This document shows, piece by piece, positions 8,132-15,423 of a stretch of DNA of 18,892 bases (the stretch's first letter is position 1; every line of letters begins with the position of its first letter). Source of the stretch: Actinomycetota bacterium. Its GTDB lineage: Bacteria; Actinomycetota; Acidimicrobiia; Acidimicrobiales; UBA8592. The DNA is taken from NCBI GenBank assembly GCA_002712415.1, contig PATO01000018.1, positions 1-18,892 of the forward strand. The letters are read 5' to 3'. The position numbers and the translations under genes were made by a program. The notes under the pieces are model-generated. The model was not told the origin of the DNA. It made no database searches and worked only from the letters and a program-made list of their open reading frames with translations.

Positions 8132-9271
8132 GTGGGTCCACTATCAGGTAAACGTGTAGTTGAGATAGCAGGAATAGGCCCCGGCCCATTTTGTGCCATG
8201 TTATTGGCTGATCTGGGAGCAGAAGTAGTGAGGGTAGATCGGGCATCAGCTGTCCCCGATACAATGCCCGATTCTCCCAACCTAGACTTGCTTAATCGCG
8301 GACGAAGATCAGTTGGTGTGAATCTCAAGACACCCGAGGGGATCAAAACTGTTTTAAAGCTAGTTCAGAATTCCGATGCACTCATTGAAGGTTTTCGACC
8401 TGGTGTAGCTGAGCGGCTAGGTATAGGCCCTAAAGAATGTCTAGCTAGAAATCCCAAATTGATATACGGAAGGATGACTGGTTGGGGGCAGGAAGGAACG
8501 TACTCTTCAATGGCGGGGCATGATATAAATTACATCGCGCTATCTGGGGTGCTGGGGATGATAGGTCGTGAGGGTGAAAAGCCCATACCGCCAGTAAACC
8601 TTGTAGGAGATTTTGGTGGGGGAGGAATGCTTCTTGCTCTTGGAATATGTGCTGCGTTAGTTGAAGTGGCCAGAAGCGGCGAAGGTCAGGTAATTGATGC
8701 GGCAATGACGGATGGTTCTGCACTGCTTTCGACAATGATGCATTCATTCAAAGCGATGGGGATATGGGGAGATCGCGGAACAAACCTTCTCGACACAGGA
8801 GCCCCCTTTTACGATGTTTTTGAATGTGCAGATGGGGAATATATCTCAATAGGTTCAATTGAGCCCCAGTTCTACTCTGAACTTTTGCGCATCACAGGGA
8901 TTGACCAAAGCGAAAACCCTAAACAGATGGACAGAACGAAATGGGCAGAAATGAATTTAAAGATAAGTGACGTAATCAAAGAAAAGACGAGATTGGAATG
9001 GGAGGAATTGATGGAAGGGACAGATGTTTGCTTCGCACCTGTTCTTTCAATGGATGAGGCCTACGAGCATCCTCATAATAAAGAGAGGAACACATTCATT
9101 GAAGTTGCAGGAGTAATGCAACCTGCGCCTGCACCACGGTTTAGTAAAACTCCCGGGGCAGTGTCATCTCCTCCACCTCACCCTGGCCAACATACAGAGG
9201 AAGTCCTAGCAAGTTTAGGTCTAACAACAGACGAAATATCGCTGCTCAGGGAACAAAACATAATCAAATAA
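8132..9271 (+). CDS. Alpha-methylacyl-CoA racemase (family III CoA-transferase fold)
   Basis: The 379-residue protein begins PLSGKRVVEIAGIGPGPFCA and continues with LADLGAEVVRVDR, diagnostic of the CaiB/BaiF family and its racemase branch. By comparison with Mycobacterium tuberculosis Mcr, the catalytic pair is kept: H130 in AGHDINYIALSG (Mcr His126) and D160 in NLVGDFGGGG (Mcr Asp156). A supporting glutamate, E243, lies in SIEPQFY. Mcr-type enzymes interconvert the R and S forms of 2-methylacyl-CoAs before beta-oxidation of branched chains; true CoA transferases of the fold instead use an Asp at a different place. The keeping of the His/Asp pair makes racemase the better call. The substrate range is not visible. 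Translation starts at a GTG with an excellent Shine-Dalgarno. No obvious functional partner is adjacent. Confidence 0.9.
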   Translation: MGPLSGKRVVEIAGIGPGPFCAMLLADLGAEVVRVDRASAVPDTMPDSPNLDLLNRGRRSVGVNLKTPEGIKTVLKLVQNSDALIEGFRPGVAERLGIGPKECLARNPKLIYGRMTGWGQEGTYSSMAGHDINYIALSGVLGMIGREGEKPIPPVNLVGDFGGGGMLLALGICAALVEVARSGEGQVIDAAMTDGSALLSTMMHSFKAMGIWGDRGTNLLDTGAPFYDVFECADGEYISIGSIEPQFYSELLRITGIDQSENPKQMDRTKWAEMNLKISDVIKEKTRLEWEELMEGTDVCFAPVLSMDEAYEHPHNKERNTFIEVAGVMQPAPAPRFSKTPGAVSSPPPHPGQHTEEVLASLGLTTDEISLLREQNIIK

Positions 9272-9321
9272 ATCGCGTCATCTCAATTCTTTAATTGCTT
9301 GAACTCCGCAAAAGTGTGCTG

Positions 9322-9350
9322 TAGCTGTCATCATTGATATATGACAGTTA
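9322..9350. promoter_or_regulatory. Inverted repeat spanning the start codon of the MhuD-like gene (operator or RNA hairpin)
   Basis: Arms TAGCTGTCAT (9322-9331) and ATGACAGTTA (9341-9350) are inverted repeats with 9 of 10 positions matching, separated by 9 bases (CATTGATAT). The right arm begins with the ATG start codon. As RNA the single mismatch becomes a G-U pair, and the stem can extend to 9320-9352. No T-run follows on either strand, so it is not a terminator. A possible -10 (CATCAT, 9329-9334) falls inside the dyad, which fits a repressor operator over a leaderless promoter. A start-sequestering hairpin is the alternative. Confidence 0.55.
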
Positions 9351-9661
9351 TAAAAATAAATGCAATTACAGTTCCTGAAGGTGTAGGCAGCGAAGTAGCA
9401 AGTAGGTTTGCCGCCAGGGCAGGTGCAGTTGACGGCACCGAAGGATTTGAAGGATTCGAGCTATGGCAACCTGAAGACGGAAGAAATCAATGGTTGGTAG
9501 TCACGAGATGGCGTGATGACGCATCCTTTGAAGAATGGCGATCATCAGGGCAAGCAGCTCATGCTCATAAACCTGTTGAAGGAGCTACAGAAAAGCCTCT
9601 AAACCTATCGGCGGAGTTATGGCACTATACAGTCTCTGTTACTTCTAAAGAAAAGGATTGA
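9341..9661 (+). CDS. mhuD: MhuD-like haem-degrading monooxygenase (ABM fold)
   Basis: The 106-residue protein is a single antibiotic-biosynthesis-monooxygenase-type ferredoxin-like domain. It aligns end to end with mycobacterial MhuD as I recall that sequence: VIKINAITVPEG near the start, RFAARAGAV, then GFEGFELWQP, LVVTRWRDDASFEEW and an alanine/histidine segment. Residues known to matter in MhuD are present: N7, W66 and a histidine at 74 (or 76) matching the haem-ligating His75 after a one-residue gap. MhuD opens the haem ring without releasing CO and frees iron in the cytoplasm. The shared N-terminus supports the ATG at 9341, which has no Shine-Dalgarno and lies in the right arm of the dyad. 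The stop is 7 nt before a small membrane-protein gene. Other ABM-fold roles (quinone oxygenase, stress protein) are possible. Confidence 0.8.
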   Translation: MTVIKINAITVPEGVGSEVASRFAARAGAVDGTEGFEGFELWQPEDGRNQWLVVTRWRDDASFEEWRSSGQAAHAHKPVEGATEKPLNLSAELWHYTVSVTSKEKD

Positions 9662-9668
9662 GAAACTA

Positions 9669-10034
9669 GTGAGCTTAAGAGATCTTCATACCACTGTCGC
9701 TTTTTTGCTTATCTTTATGAATGCAATAGCAGGAGTTTGGGGCATCCTCCTTGACAGGAAAAGTCTTAAATCAACGAGATTCTTCTGGGCAGCTATAGTG
9801 GCCGCTCAAATTGTTGTCTTTGCGCAAGCTATTGTTGGGGTCGCATTGCAGTCTGAAGAGAAGATAGAACCAGATGATTTCCATTATTTGTATGGATTCT
9901 CGATGATCATTGCAATTGCACTTTTGTACGGCTACCGAAATACCATCGGCAACAAAAAATTTCTGCTCTATGGCCTTGGCAGTTTATTCATAATGGGGCT
10001 GGGTATCAGGGCTATGTTTTTAGGAACAACATAG
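9669..10034 (+). CDS. Small four-helix membrane protein of unknown function
   Basis: I do not recognise this 121-residue protein with confidence. Four hydrophobic segments are visible at about 9-29, 38-60, 71-90 and 98-117. A histidine sits at residue 7, just before TM1 (LRDLHTT). A second motif, DDFHYLYG, at about 69-76 lies at the start of TM3 after a short acidic loop (EEKIEPDD). Two histidines near membrane boundaries resemble haem-ligand spacing in small b-type membrane cytochromes, but this is only a suggestion. The GTG start at 9669 is 7 nt after the MhuD-like stop. An AAGGA sits about 11 nt upstream, inside the preceding gene, so co-transcription and translational coupling are likely. 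The context therefore hints at a role in haem, iron or redox metabolism. The codons look like those of the neighbours. Confidence 0.7.
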   Translation: MSLRDLHTTVAFLLIFMNAIAGVWGILLDRKSLKSTRFFWAAIVAAQIVVFAQAIVGVALQSEEKIEPDDFHYLYGFSMIIAIALLYGYRNTIGNKKFLLYGLGSLFIMGLGIRAMFLGTT

Positions 10035-10071
10035 AAATGAAAAATAGAGATTAATCATGAAAAATCGCATC

Positions 10072-10075
10072 GGAG
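10072..10075 (+). promoter_or_regulatory. Shine-Dalgarno (GGAG) fixing a TTG start for galE
   Basis: GGAG lies 7 nt before TTG at 10083. It supports this rare start codon, which gives the normal GalE N-terminus four residues before the nucleotide-binding strand. Confidence 0.6.
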
Positions 10076-10082
10076 AACTAGA

Positions 10083-11099
10083 TTGAGCGACTATGTCTTG
10101 GTAACTGGAGGCGCAGGGTACATCGGTAGTCATTCTGTACTTGCACTAATGGAAGCGGGATATAACCCTATTGTGCTCGATAATTTTTCAAATTCATCCA
10201 AAGAATCCATTACCGGCATTGGGAAAATATACGGTAACACCCCTATCGTTATCGAGGGTGATGTCGGTAACTCGTCGCTGGTAATGGATATTTTCTCAAA
10301 CTATGACGTAAATTCGGTGCTTCATTTTTCCGGACTTAAGTCAGTTGAAGAGTCAATGGCTGACCCGCTGAAATATTATATTGAAAATGTTGGATCCTCT
10401 CTATCCCTTCTGCGAACAATGCAAGCAGCGAGCATTCATACAATCATTTTCTCCTCATCAGCAACTGTCTACGATCCTGAAAGCCAAGTGCCTTACACAG
10501 AAAATTCTCCTACAAATCCCATAAACCCTTACGGGCACACCAAATTGTGCATTGAGCAGATTCTTCAGGGGCTTGTAAGTTCCAACCCAAAGTGGAGGGT
10601 GGGCATATTGCGCTATTTCAATCCTGTAGGGGCTCACCCATCTGGTCATATCGGTGAAGATCCAAAGCAAACGCCTAATAATCTGATGCCCTTACTGATG
10701 CAAACTGCCATAGGCCGAAAGGAAAAACTCCTAATCTTCGGAGACGACTATGACACTCCAGATGGCACGTGCATCCGGGATTACATCCATGTTTTAGATC
10801 TCGCTAGAGGTCATCTGTCAGCTTTGTCATATTTAGAAAGACATCAAGGGCTTCATATATGGAATTTAGGGACAGGGACGGGAACCTCCATTAAAGAGTT
10901 AGTAGATAAGGTTAGAGAAGTCACCGGAGTTGAGATCAAAACAGAAATCACCTCCAGACGCCTTGGGGATAGTTCTAAAGCAGTTGCTGATCCGGAGAAA
11001 GCAAAAAGCGAACTATCTTGGCATCCAGAATATTCAATTGGGAATATGTGCGCTGATCACTGGAATTGGCAACGTCAAAATCCAGATGGGTATCAATAG
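10083..11099 (+). CDS. galE: UDP-glucose 4-epimerase
   Basis: The 338-residue protein has the same length as E. coli GalE and is an extended short-chain dehydrogenase/reductase. The NAD-binding loop is TGGAGYIGSH (residues 8-17). The strand 2 acidic residue is in VLDNFSNSS, and HFSGLKSVEES is the GalE signature. The catalytic triad is present: Ser in SSSATVY (124-126), Y150 and K154 in NPYGHTK. The later RYFNPVGAHPSG, the NNLMPLL stretch and the GDDYDTPDGTCIRDYIHV segment are also typical. It interconverts UDP-glucose and UDP-galactose for cell-surface glycans. The TTG start has a GGAG at suitable distance. The last 7 bases overlap the end of the convergent lactone-oxidase gene, so there is no room for a terminator between them. 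Confidence 0.93.
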   Translation: MSDYVLVTGGAGYIGSHSVLALMEAGYNPIVLDNFSNSSKESITGIGKIYGNTPIVIEGDVGNSSLVMDIFSNYDVNSVLHFSGLKSVEESMADPLKYYIENVGSSLSLLRTMQAASIHTIIFSSSATVYDPESQVPYTENSPTNPINPYGHTKLCIEQILQGLVSSNPKWRVGILRYFNPVGAHPSGHIGEDPKQTPNNLMPLLMQTAIGRKEKLLIFGDDYDTPDGTCIRDYIHVLDLARGHLSALSYLERHQGLHIWNLGTGTGTSIKELVDKVREVTGVEIKTEITSRRLGDSSKAVADPEKAKSELSWHPEYSIGNMCADHWNWQRQNPDGYQ

Positions 11100-12391
11100 C
11101 CTAAAACGCGTTCAAGATAAGAGTTTGTAAAATGGCCATCTGGGTCTAAAGCCTTTCTGGCCTCAGTAAACTCAGACCATCTAGGGTACAACTTTGCCAA
11201 TTGTGCAGACTCAAGACTATGTAATTTCCCCCAATGGGGCCGTCCATTAAATTGATCCATAATATGTTCAATTCTTTTGAAAAAATCTTTGGGGTCTACC
11301 CGGTTATAGAGATGGACTGCAATAAAGCCTGTTTCTCTTTCGCTAGCCATTGAAAGGGGAATGTCGTCTGCGCTCAAGCTTCTGACTTCAACAGGAAATG
11401 TAACTGGAAAGCTAAGTTCTTCAATGACACGCTGGACAGCTTCAAACGCTTCGAAAAGACACTCTCTTGGGACTGAATACTCCATTTCAAGAAATTTAAC
11501 TCTTCGTTTAGAGCAAAAGATGTTATGGCTAGCATCTATGCGCTCCGGCCTGACATTCTCCTTGATAACGCTATTCACCATAGGGTCTACGCTATTTGGG
11601 AACTGTAACCAGAATTGATTCAAAAGACTAAAGCCAAAATTTCTTGTGACTTCATTGGTCACAAATGAAGAAAATTTTCTTGTTCGTGTATTGGTTGATG
11701 CAGTCTTGTTGCAGATTTTAATTTCTGCAAGCTCAGTATGTGGGAACCAAAAGAACTCGACAAAGTCTGCGCTTAATTCCTCGAATTTAAATCGCGAGAT
11801 AATTTCAGGCAATTTCGCTGTGAACTCTAGAATCTTCAAATTGAAGGCCGGAACGCACTGGAGTGTAACCGAAGTTATTATCCCCAATGCACCCAAGGAA
11901 ACTTTGGCCGGTCCTAAAAGATCAGAGTTTTTTGATTCGGAAATATCCATAACAGACCCATCCCCTGTGACAATTCTGATACCCACAATGGCAGAACTTA
12001 TTGAGTTGTATTTGATGCCAGTCCCATGTGTTCCGGTAGCAATAGCTCCAGCGAGACTCTGGGTGTCAATATCTCCAAGGTTTGGAAGAGCAAAACCTAT
12101 TTTATGCAACTCTATATTCAAATCGGAGATGGTTATTCCAGCGCCTACGGTGACCCGTAACCTATCTCTATCAATACTAATAATACGATTCATTGACTCC
12201 ATAGAAACTAAGAATCCCTCAGTTAATCCAATAGAGCTAAAGCTGTGCCCACTTCCTATCGGCCTAATTTTAAGTCTTCTAGCTACTCCCAAGCATACGA
12301 TGTCGGAAATTTCAGCTTCTGTTTTAGGTTCGAAGATATTGTGTGGGTTGGATGACTGATTTCTAGCCCAATTGGTCCACTTCTTAGTCAA
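11093..12391 (-). CDS. Aldonolactone oxidase-type flavoprotein (D-arabinono-1,4-lactone / L-gulonolactone oxidase family)
   Basis: The 432-residue protein has an N-terminal FAD-binding domain of the vanillyl-alcohol-oxidase fold: PIGSGHSF with H49, the position of covalent FAD attachment in many relatives, then NLGDIDTQSLAGAIATGTHG. The C-terminal half is the ALO domain, ending with RPHWGK (386-389, the active-site HWxK segment) and LYPRWSEFTEARKALDPDG. The family oxidises sugar-1,4-lactones or polyols at the lactone C2 or equivalent position. The real substrate, and whether an oxidase or dehydrogenase, cannot be read here. A TTG start at 12391 is supported by AAGGAG 6 nt upstream. It follows the aldolase-like gene by 37 nt on the same strand. 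Its 3' end overlaps galE by 7 bases. Confidence 0.85.
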   Translation of the reverse strand: MTKKWTNWARNQSSNPHNIFEPKTEAEISDIVCLGVARRLKIRPIGSGHSFSSIGLTEGFLVSMESMNRIISIDRDRLRVTVGAGITISDLNIELHKIGFALPNLGDIDTQSLAGAIATGTHGTGIKYNSISSAIVGIRIVTGDGSVMDISESKNSDLLGPAKVSLGALGIITSVTLQCVPAFNLKILEFTAKLPEIISRFKFEELSADFVEFFWFPHTELAEIKICNKTASTNTRTRKFSSFVTNEVTRNFGFSLLNQFWLQFPNSVDPMVNSVIKENVRPERIDASHNIFCSKRRVKFLEMEYSVPRECLFEAFEAVQRVIEELSFPVTFPVEVRSLSADDIPLSMASERETGFIAVHLYNRVDPKDFFKRIEHIMDQFNGRPHWGKLHSLESAQLAKLYPRWSEFTEARKALDPDGHFTNSYLERVLGY

Positions 12392-12397
12392 AAGATG

Positions 12398-12403
12398 CTC
12401 CTT
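12398..12403 (-). promoter_or_regulatory. Shine-Dalgarno (AAGGAG) fixing a TTG start
   Basis: AAGGAG on the minus strand is 6 nt before TTG at 12391. It identifies the start of the lactone-oxidase flavoprotein, which has no nearby ATG or GTG alternative that keeps the family N-terminus. Confidence 0.7.
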
Positions 12404-12428
12404 GGATCAACATCGGCAATGGTTAAAA

Positions 12429-13445
12429 TTACCAGCCACGAAGATCCACCTTCCAATCACCATAGATATAGCCCTCCTGTGAACAAGCCAATCTAGAATG
12501 CTTAGCAATCGTAGGGTCTACATGCGGAACTCGGAGGTGAATCAAATCTCCAACTTGAAATGCGAGATCGCCTCTTTGTTCAGTTGGCAGAATAGTTGAA
12601 TGTTCATCAGAGCAAAACTCAATGATCCCATCTTCAAGTTTTGGCTTTCCATAATCTGTCGCAAAAGATTTCACTCCTGCATCACATACCGCTCTCTTTC
12701 GATCTCTTTCGACAGAAATTACTGTTGAGACTATTGTCAGGCTCTCTTCGAAGGGGAGACCTACGGTTGAGTATCGGGTATCCATAAACAGAAAAGATCC
12801 TGCTTGAATTTCTGTTGCTAATTCATTAAGGTCAAATGTCCCTGTCCCACCGGCAGAGATAATATCACCACCAGTGATTGAATGAGCCTCCTGCAATACT
12901 TGCATAGCTTCAGCGACACCTCTTTTCCGATCAGCTCTATCAGGGGTAAACATTAGATGCCCTTCATATCCCATAACACCCTTGATATTTAGGCCCTTTC
13001 GCCGGGCATAGCCTGAAAGAATCTCTACCTCGTTCAAATCACAACCACATCTGGGTAATCCAACGTTCACATCAATCAGTACGTTGCGAATGCCTCCGTC
13101 CTTCGCAGCATCTATCGTCTCAGTGGAATCTACGGCAACGATTATTTCAACACCATGGTCGACTAAAGATCTGAGTCTAGAAGCATTCAATGTTTCATTG
13201 GCGAGCAGAAGATCATCCCCTAGCCCGTTAGCCGCTAAACCTTCGAGTTCCTTGATCGTTGCACAACAAAAACCTGAGTAGCCAGCTTGCTTGAGTATCG
13301 CTGCAATATCGGTTGATTTGAAAGCCTTAACATGTGGCCTCAAAGAGGAGCCAGGCCTGATGGACTTCATGGTCTCAAGATTTTTTTCAAAGATCTCAAG
13401 ATCAACAGCCAAGTATGGCGTCTGGAGGTCATTTAACTTCCGCAC
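12429..13445 (-). CDS. D-threonine aldolase-like PLP enzyme (fold type III, alanine racemase N-terminal domain)
   Basis: The 338-residue protein has a TIM-barrel PLP domain starting DLQTPYLAVDLEIFEKNL, with the Schiff-base lysine K40 in LRPHVKAFKS. SAGGTGTFD is the phosphate-binding region. A C-terminal beta domain has VPHVDPT, with H308 and D310. In this superfamily an HxD pair binds the divalent metal of D-threonine aldolase, whereas D-serine dehydratase (DSD1) has HxC. The HxD therefore favours an aldolase that cleaves D-beta-hydroxy-amino acids to glycine plus an aldehyde; the exact substrate is open. The GTG at 13445 is the only plausible start, because an in-frame stop lies 30 bases upstream. 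A TATTCT box ends 6 nt before it, overlapping the end of the pckA region, so it may have its own promoter as well as readthrough. Confidence 0.82.
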   Translation of the reverse strand: MRKLNDLQTPYLAVDLEIFEKNLETMKSIRPGSSLRPHVKAFKSTDIAAILKQAGYSGFCCATIKELEGLAANGLGDDLLLANETLNASRLRSLVDHGVEIIVAVDSTETIDAAKDGGIRNVLIDVNVGLPRCGCDLNEVEILSGYARRKGLNIKGVMGYEGHLMFTPDRADRKRGVAEAMQVLQEAHSITGGDIISAGGTGTFDLNELATEIQAGSFLFMDTRYSTVGLPFEESLTIVSTVISVERDRKRAVCDAGVKSFATDYGKPKLEDGIIEFCSDEHSTILPTEQRGDLAFQVGDLIHLRVPHVDPTIAKHSRLACSQEGYIYGDWKVDLRGW

Positions 13446-13451
13446 GAGGCG

Positions 13452-13457
13452 AGAATA
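13452..13457 (-). promoter_or_regulatory. Putative -10 box (TATTCT) before the aldolase-like gene
   Basis: TATTCT on the minus strand ends 6 nt before the GTG at 13445, within the 18-nt gap after pckA. No Shine-Dalgarno is present. A leaderless internal promoter is plausible. Confidence 0.4.
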
Positions 13458-13463
13458 CTCAAG

Positions 13464-15134
13464 TTACATAACAGCTGCAATGCCTAAGTCAGCAAAGTTT
13501 TCCTTCTTATAGTTATCTCTGAACATTTCTCGGAGTTTAGTTGCTTGGTCATCATATTCTGATGGGTCATCCCAAGTTTCTCTCGGGTTCAAAATTTCGT
13601 CGGGGACTCCTTCGCAACTTGTTGGCATGCGCAAGTTCAGAATAGGTTGCGTGACTAGGGGGGTATCGTCAAAGTCGCCTGCAAGTGCAGCGTTCAGTAA
13701 TGTCCTAGTGTGTTTGAGAGACATCCTGCTACCAACGCCGTGTGGTCCACCGGTCCAACCAGTGTTAAGAAGAATACATCTCGTATCATGCTCAGACATG
13801 CGCTTCGCTAGAAGTTCAGCATAAACACTTGGCTTTTGAGACATAAAAGGGCCTCCAAAGCAGGCTGAGAAGGTTGCCTCGGGTTTTGTAACGCCTACTT
13901 CCGTCCCAGCAAGTTTTGAAGTGAAACCGGTGACAAAATGATACATAACTTCATCCCGACTGAGGATAGATACCGGAGGCAATACGCCGAAAGCATCAGC
14001 AGTTAACAAAACAATTGTCTTCGGATGGGGGCCTGCTGCTCCAGATGCAACGCTAGGATTACAAGTCAGAGGATACGCAAAACGAGTATTTTCAGTCCTC
14101 GAACCGTCAAATAGATCTAGCTCCTGAGGATTTGTCTCCTCAATGGGCTTCCCTGGTAATGGAGGCACATTTTCAATTAGCGTCCCCTTCATGCTCAATG
14201 CGGCAGCAATTACCGGTTCAGCTTCCTTGTCGAGATCAATAAGCTTCGCATAGCATCCATCCTCAAAGTTTGAGACTCCTAAATCAGTCCAAACATGTTC
14301 ATCATCGCCGATTAGGAGACGGTCAGGATCAGCAGACAGCGTGGTTTTGCCCGTTCCTGAGAGACCGAAAAGGATAGCGCTATCGTCATCAGCGCCCACG
14401 TTTGCAGAACAGTGCATTGAAAGTTGCCCTTTGCTTGGCAGGACATAGTTCATGACAGTAAACATTGTCTTCTTGTTAACTCCGCAGTAATCAGCGGGCC
14501 CTACCACTAAAGCTACGCGGTTAACGATGTCCATAATGACCGCACGGTTCGACTTGGTATGATCTCTTTCAGGGTCAGCAATAAAAGAAGGGACATTTAA
14601 GATGGTCCACCCTGTTTCAGGCCGGTCGCTGTCATCACGAACTGCCTTTGGAAACATAATGTTGCAGAAATACGCATGTGTTGCGTATTCGCCAACAAAT
14701 CTATAAGGCTCAGCAAATTCAGTATCCCATCCACAAAAGACATCCGTTACGTAGAGGCTGCCTTCTTTGCTATTCAAATGACCAACAACACGTTTTAAAA
14801 GGTCATCAAATGCTTCCGGGTCGAATCTTTCAAAACCATCTTTCCACCAAACCGTATCCTCTACCTCAGGTCTAGCAACAGCAAAGGTATCTTTCACAGG
14901 GCGCCCAGTACACTCAGGGTCGCTGAAGTAAACAAGTGGCCCATCTATTCCTAGAGCAGTTGGAAATGCTTTTTGCTGATCAGAATCGCCATCAATAGAA
15001 ACGCGACCCTTGTCGTTCTCTATAGCTGCGTAAAAGAGCTCATCTTGAGTTAACCCGTAATGGATGGTCGCGTTTTCGATACCAAATTGTTCTAAAAGTG
15101 CTTTTTCGATCTTATGTTGGGGGTGATCTGTCAT
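13464..15134 (-). CDS. pckA: Phosphoenolpyruvate carboxykinase (ATP)
   Basis: The 556-residue protein is an ATP-type PEPCK, the gluconeogenic enzyme that turns oxaloacetate and ATP into PEP, CO2 and ADP in the cytoplasm. The P-loop is GLSGTGKTT (257-265). The metal/nucleotide site is LIGDDEHVWTD (D277, D278). HCSANVG (H241) and YCGVNKKTMF (lysines 221-222) are also in place. The near-C-terminal VLLNTGWTGG-type region is kept, so the enzyme looks intact. It is not the GTP-type enzyme (about 600 aa) of mycobacteria and corynebacteria. The start is ATG with a GAGG 7 nt upstream. It lies 20 nt after the cold-shock-like gene and 18 nt before the aldolase-like gene on the same strand, so it is probably the second gene of an operon. 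Confidence 0.96.
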   Translation of the reverse strand: MTDHPQHKIEKALLEQFGIENATIHYGLTQDELFYAAIENDKGRVSIDGDSDQQKAFPTALGIDGPLVYFSDPECTGRPVKDTFAVARPEVEDTVWWKDGFERFDPEAFDDLLKRVVGHLNSKEGSLYVTDVFCGWDTEFAEPYRFVGEYATHAYFCNIMFPKAVRDDSDRPETGWTILNVPSFIADPERDHTKSNRAVIMDIVNRVALVVGPADYCGVNKKTMFTVMNYVLPSKGQLSMHCSANVGADDDSAILFGLSGTGKTTLSADPDRLLIGDDEHVWTDLGVSNFEDGCYAKLIDLDKEAEPVIAAALSMKGTLIENVPPLPGKPIEETNPQELDLFDGSRTENTRFAYPLTCNPSVASGAAGPHPKTIVLLTADAFGVLPPVSILSRDEVMYHFVTGFTSKLAGTEVGVTKPEATFSACFGGPFMSQKPSVYAELLAKRMSEHDTRCILLNTGWTGGPHGVGSRMSLKHTRTLLNAALAGDFDDTPLVTQPILNLRMPTSCEGVPDEILNPRETWDDPSEYDDQATKLREMFRDNYKKENFADLGIAAVM

Positions 15135-15154
15135 CTCTTGACCTCGTATTTAAC

Positions 15155-15382
15155 TTATTGCAGGAAATCTGGAGTTCCCATGTCCACTTCGGAGCCCAAG
15201 CGAAGATTCGTGGCCATTCCTGATTCATCAAGCTCAAAAATAACACGCTGTCCTTGCCGTAGCATGCGAAAAATCGAACCATCAAGGGCGTTAGGCGAGA
15301 GCTCATATTCAGTAAAGTTACGCTCGGACATAACTACACCATCTTTGGTTCCCGGATCGTATGACTTGATGACTCCCTGCAC
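15155..15382 (-). CDS. Small OB-fold protein resembling a divergent cold-shock domain
   Basis: The 75-residue protein starts MQGVIKSYDPGTKDGVVMSE, followed by an acidic/aromatic segment, then SIFRMLRQGQRVIFELDES and ATNLRLGSEVD. The overall strand pattern, the leading G-x-I/V-K-x-[YF] and the late GQRVxFEL are those of cold-shock proteins. The usual RNA-binding KGFGFI and VFVH motifs are replaced (KDGVVM, NFTEYEL), so nucleic-acid binding is uncertain. The reading frame is open to a TTG at 15406, but the GTG at 15382 is the better start: an AGGAG sits exactly 5 nt before it and the domain begins there. The gene is 20 nt upstream of pckA and probably co-transcribed. It could be a regulatory leader protein for pckA or an independent RNA-binding protein. 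Confidence 0.75.
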   Translation of the reverse strand: MQGVIKSYDPGTKDGVVMSERNFTEYELSPNALDGSIFRMLRQGQRVIFELDESGMATNLRLGSEVDMGTPDFLQ

Positions 15383-15387
15383 AGTTG

Positions 15388-15392
15388 CTCCT
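15388..15392 (-). promoter_or_regulatory. Shine-Dalgarno (AGGAG) fixing a GTG start
   Basis: AGGAG on the minus strand lies 5 nt before GTG 15382. It shortens the small OB-fold protein by 8 residues relative to the longest open reading frame. Confidence 0.7.
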
Positions 15393-15423
15393 AAAATAAG
15401 ATTCAACGTAGTAACAATAACTG

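Noticed and set aside
11646..12359. Long plus-strand open frame (237 codons) inside the lactone-oxidase region
   Set aside because: It is fully antisense to a clearly recognisable flavoprotein, shows no family motif, and its composition looks like reverse-complemented coding sequence.
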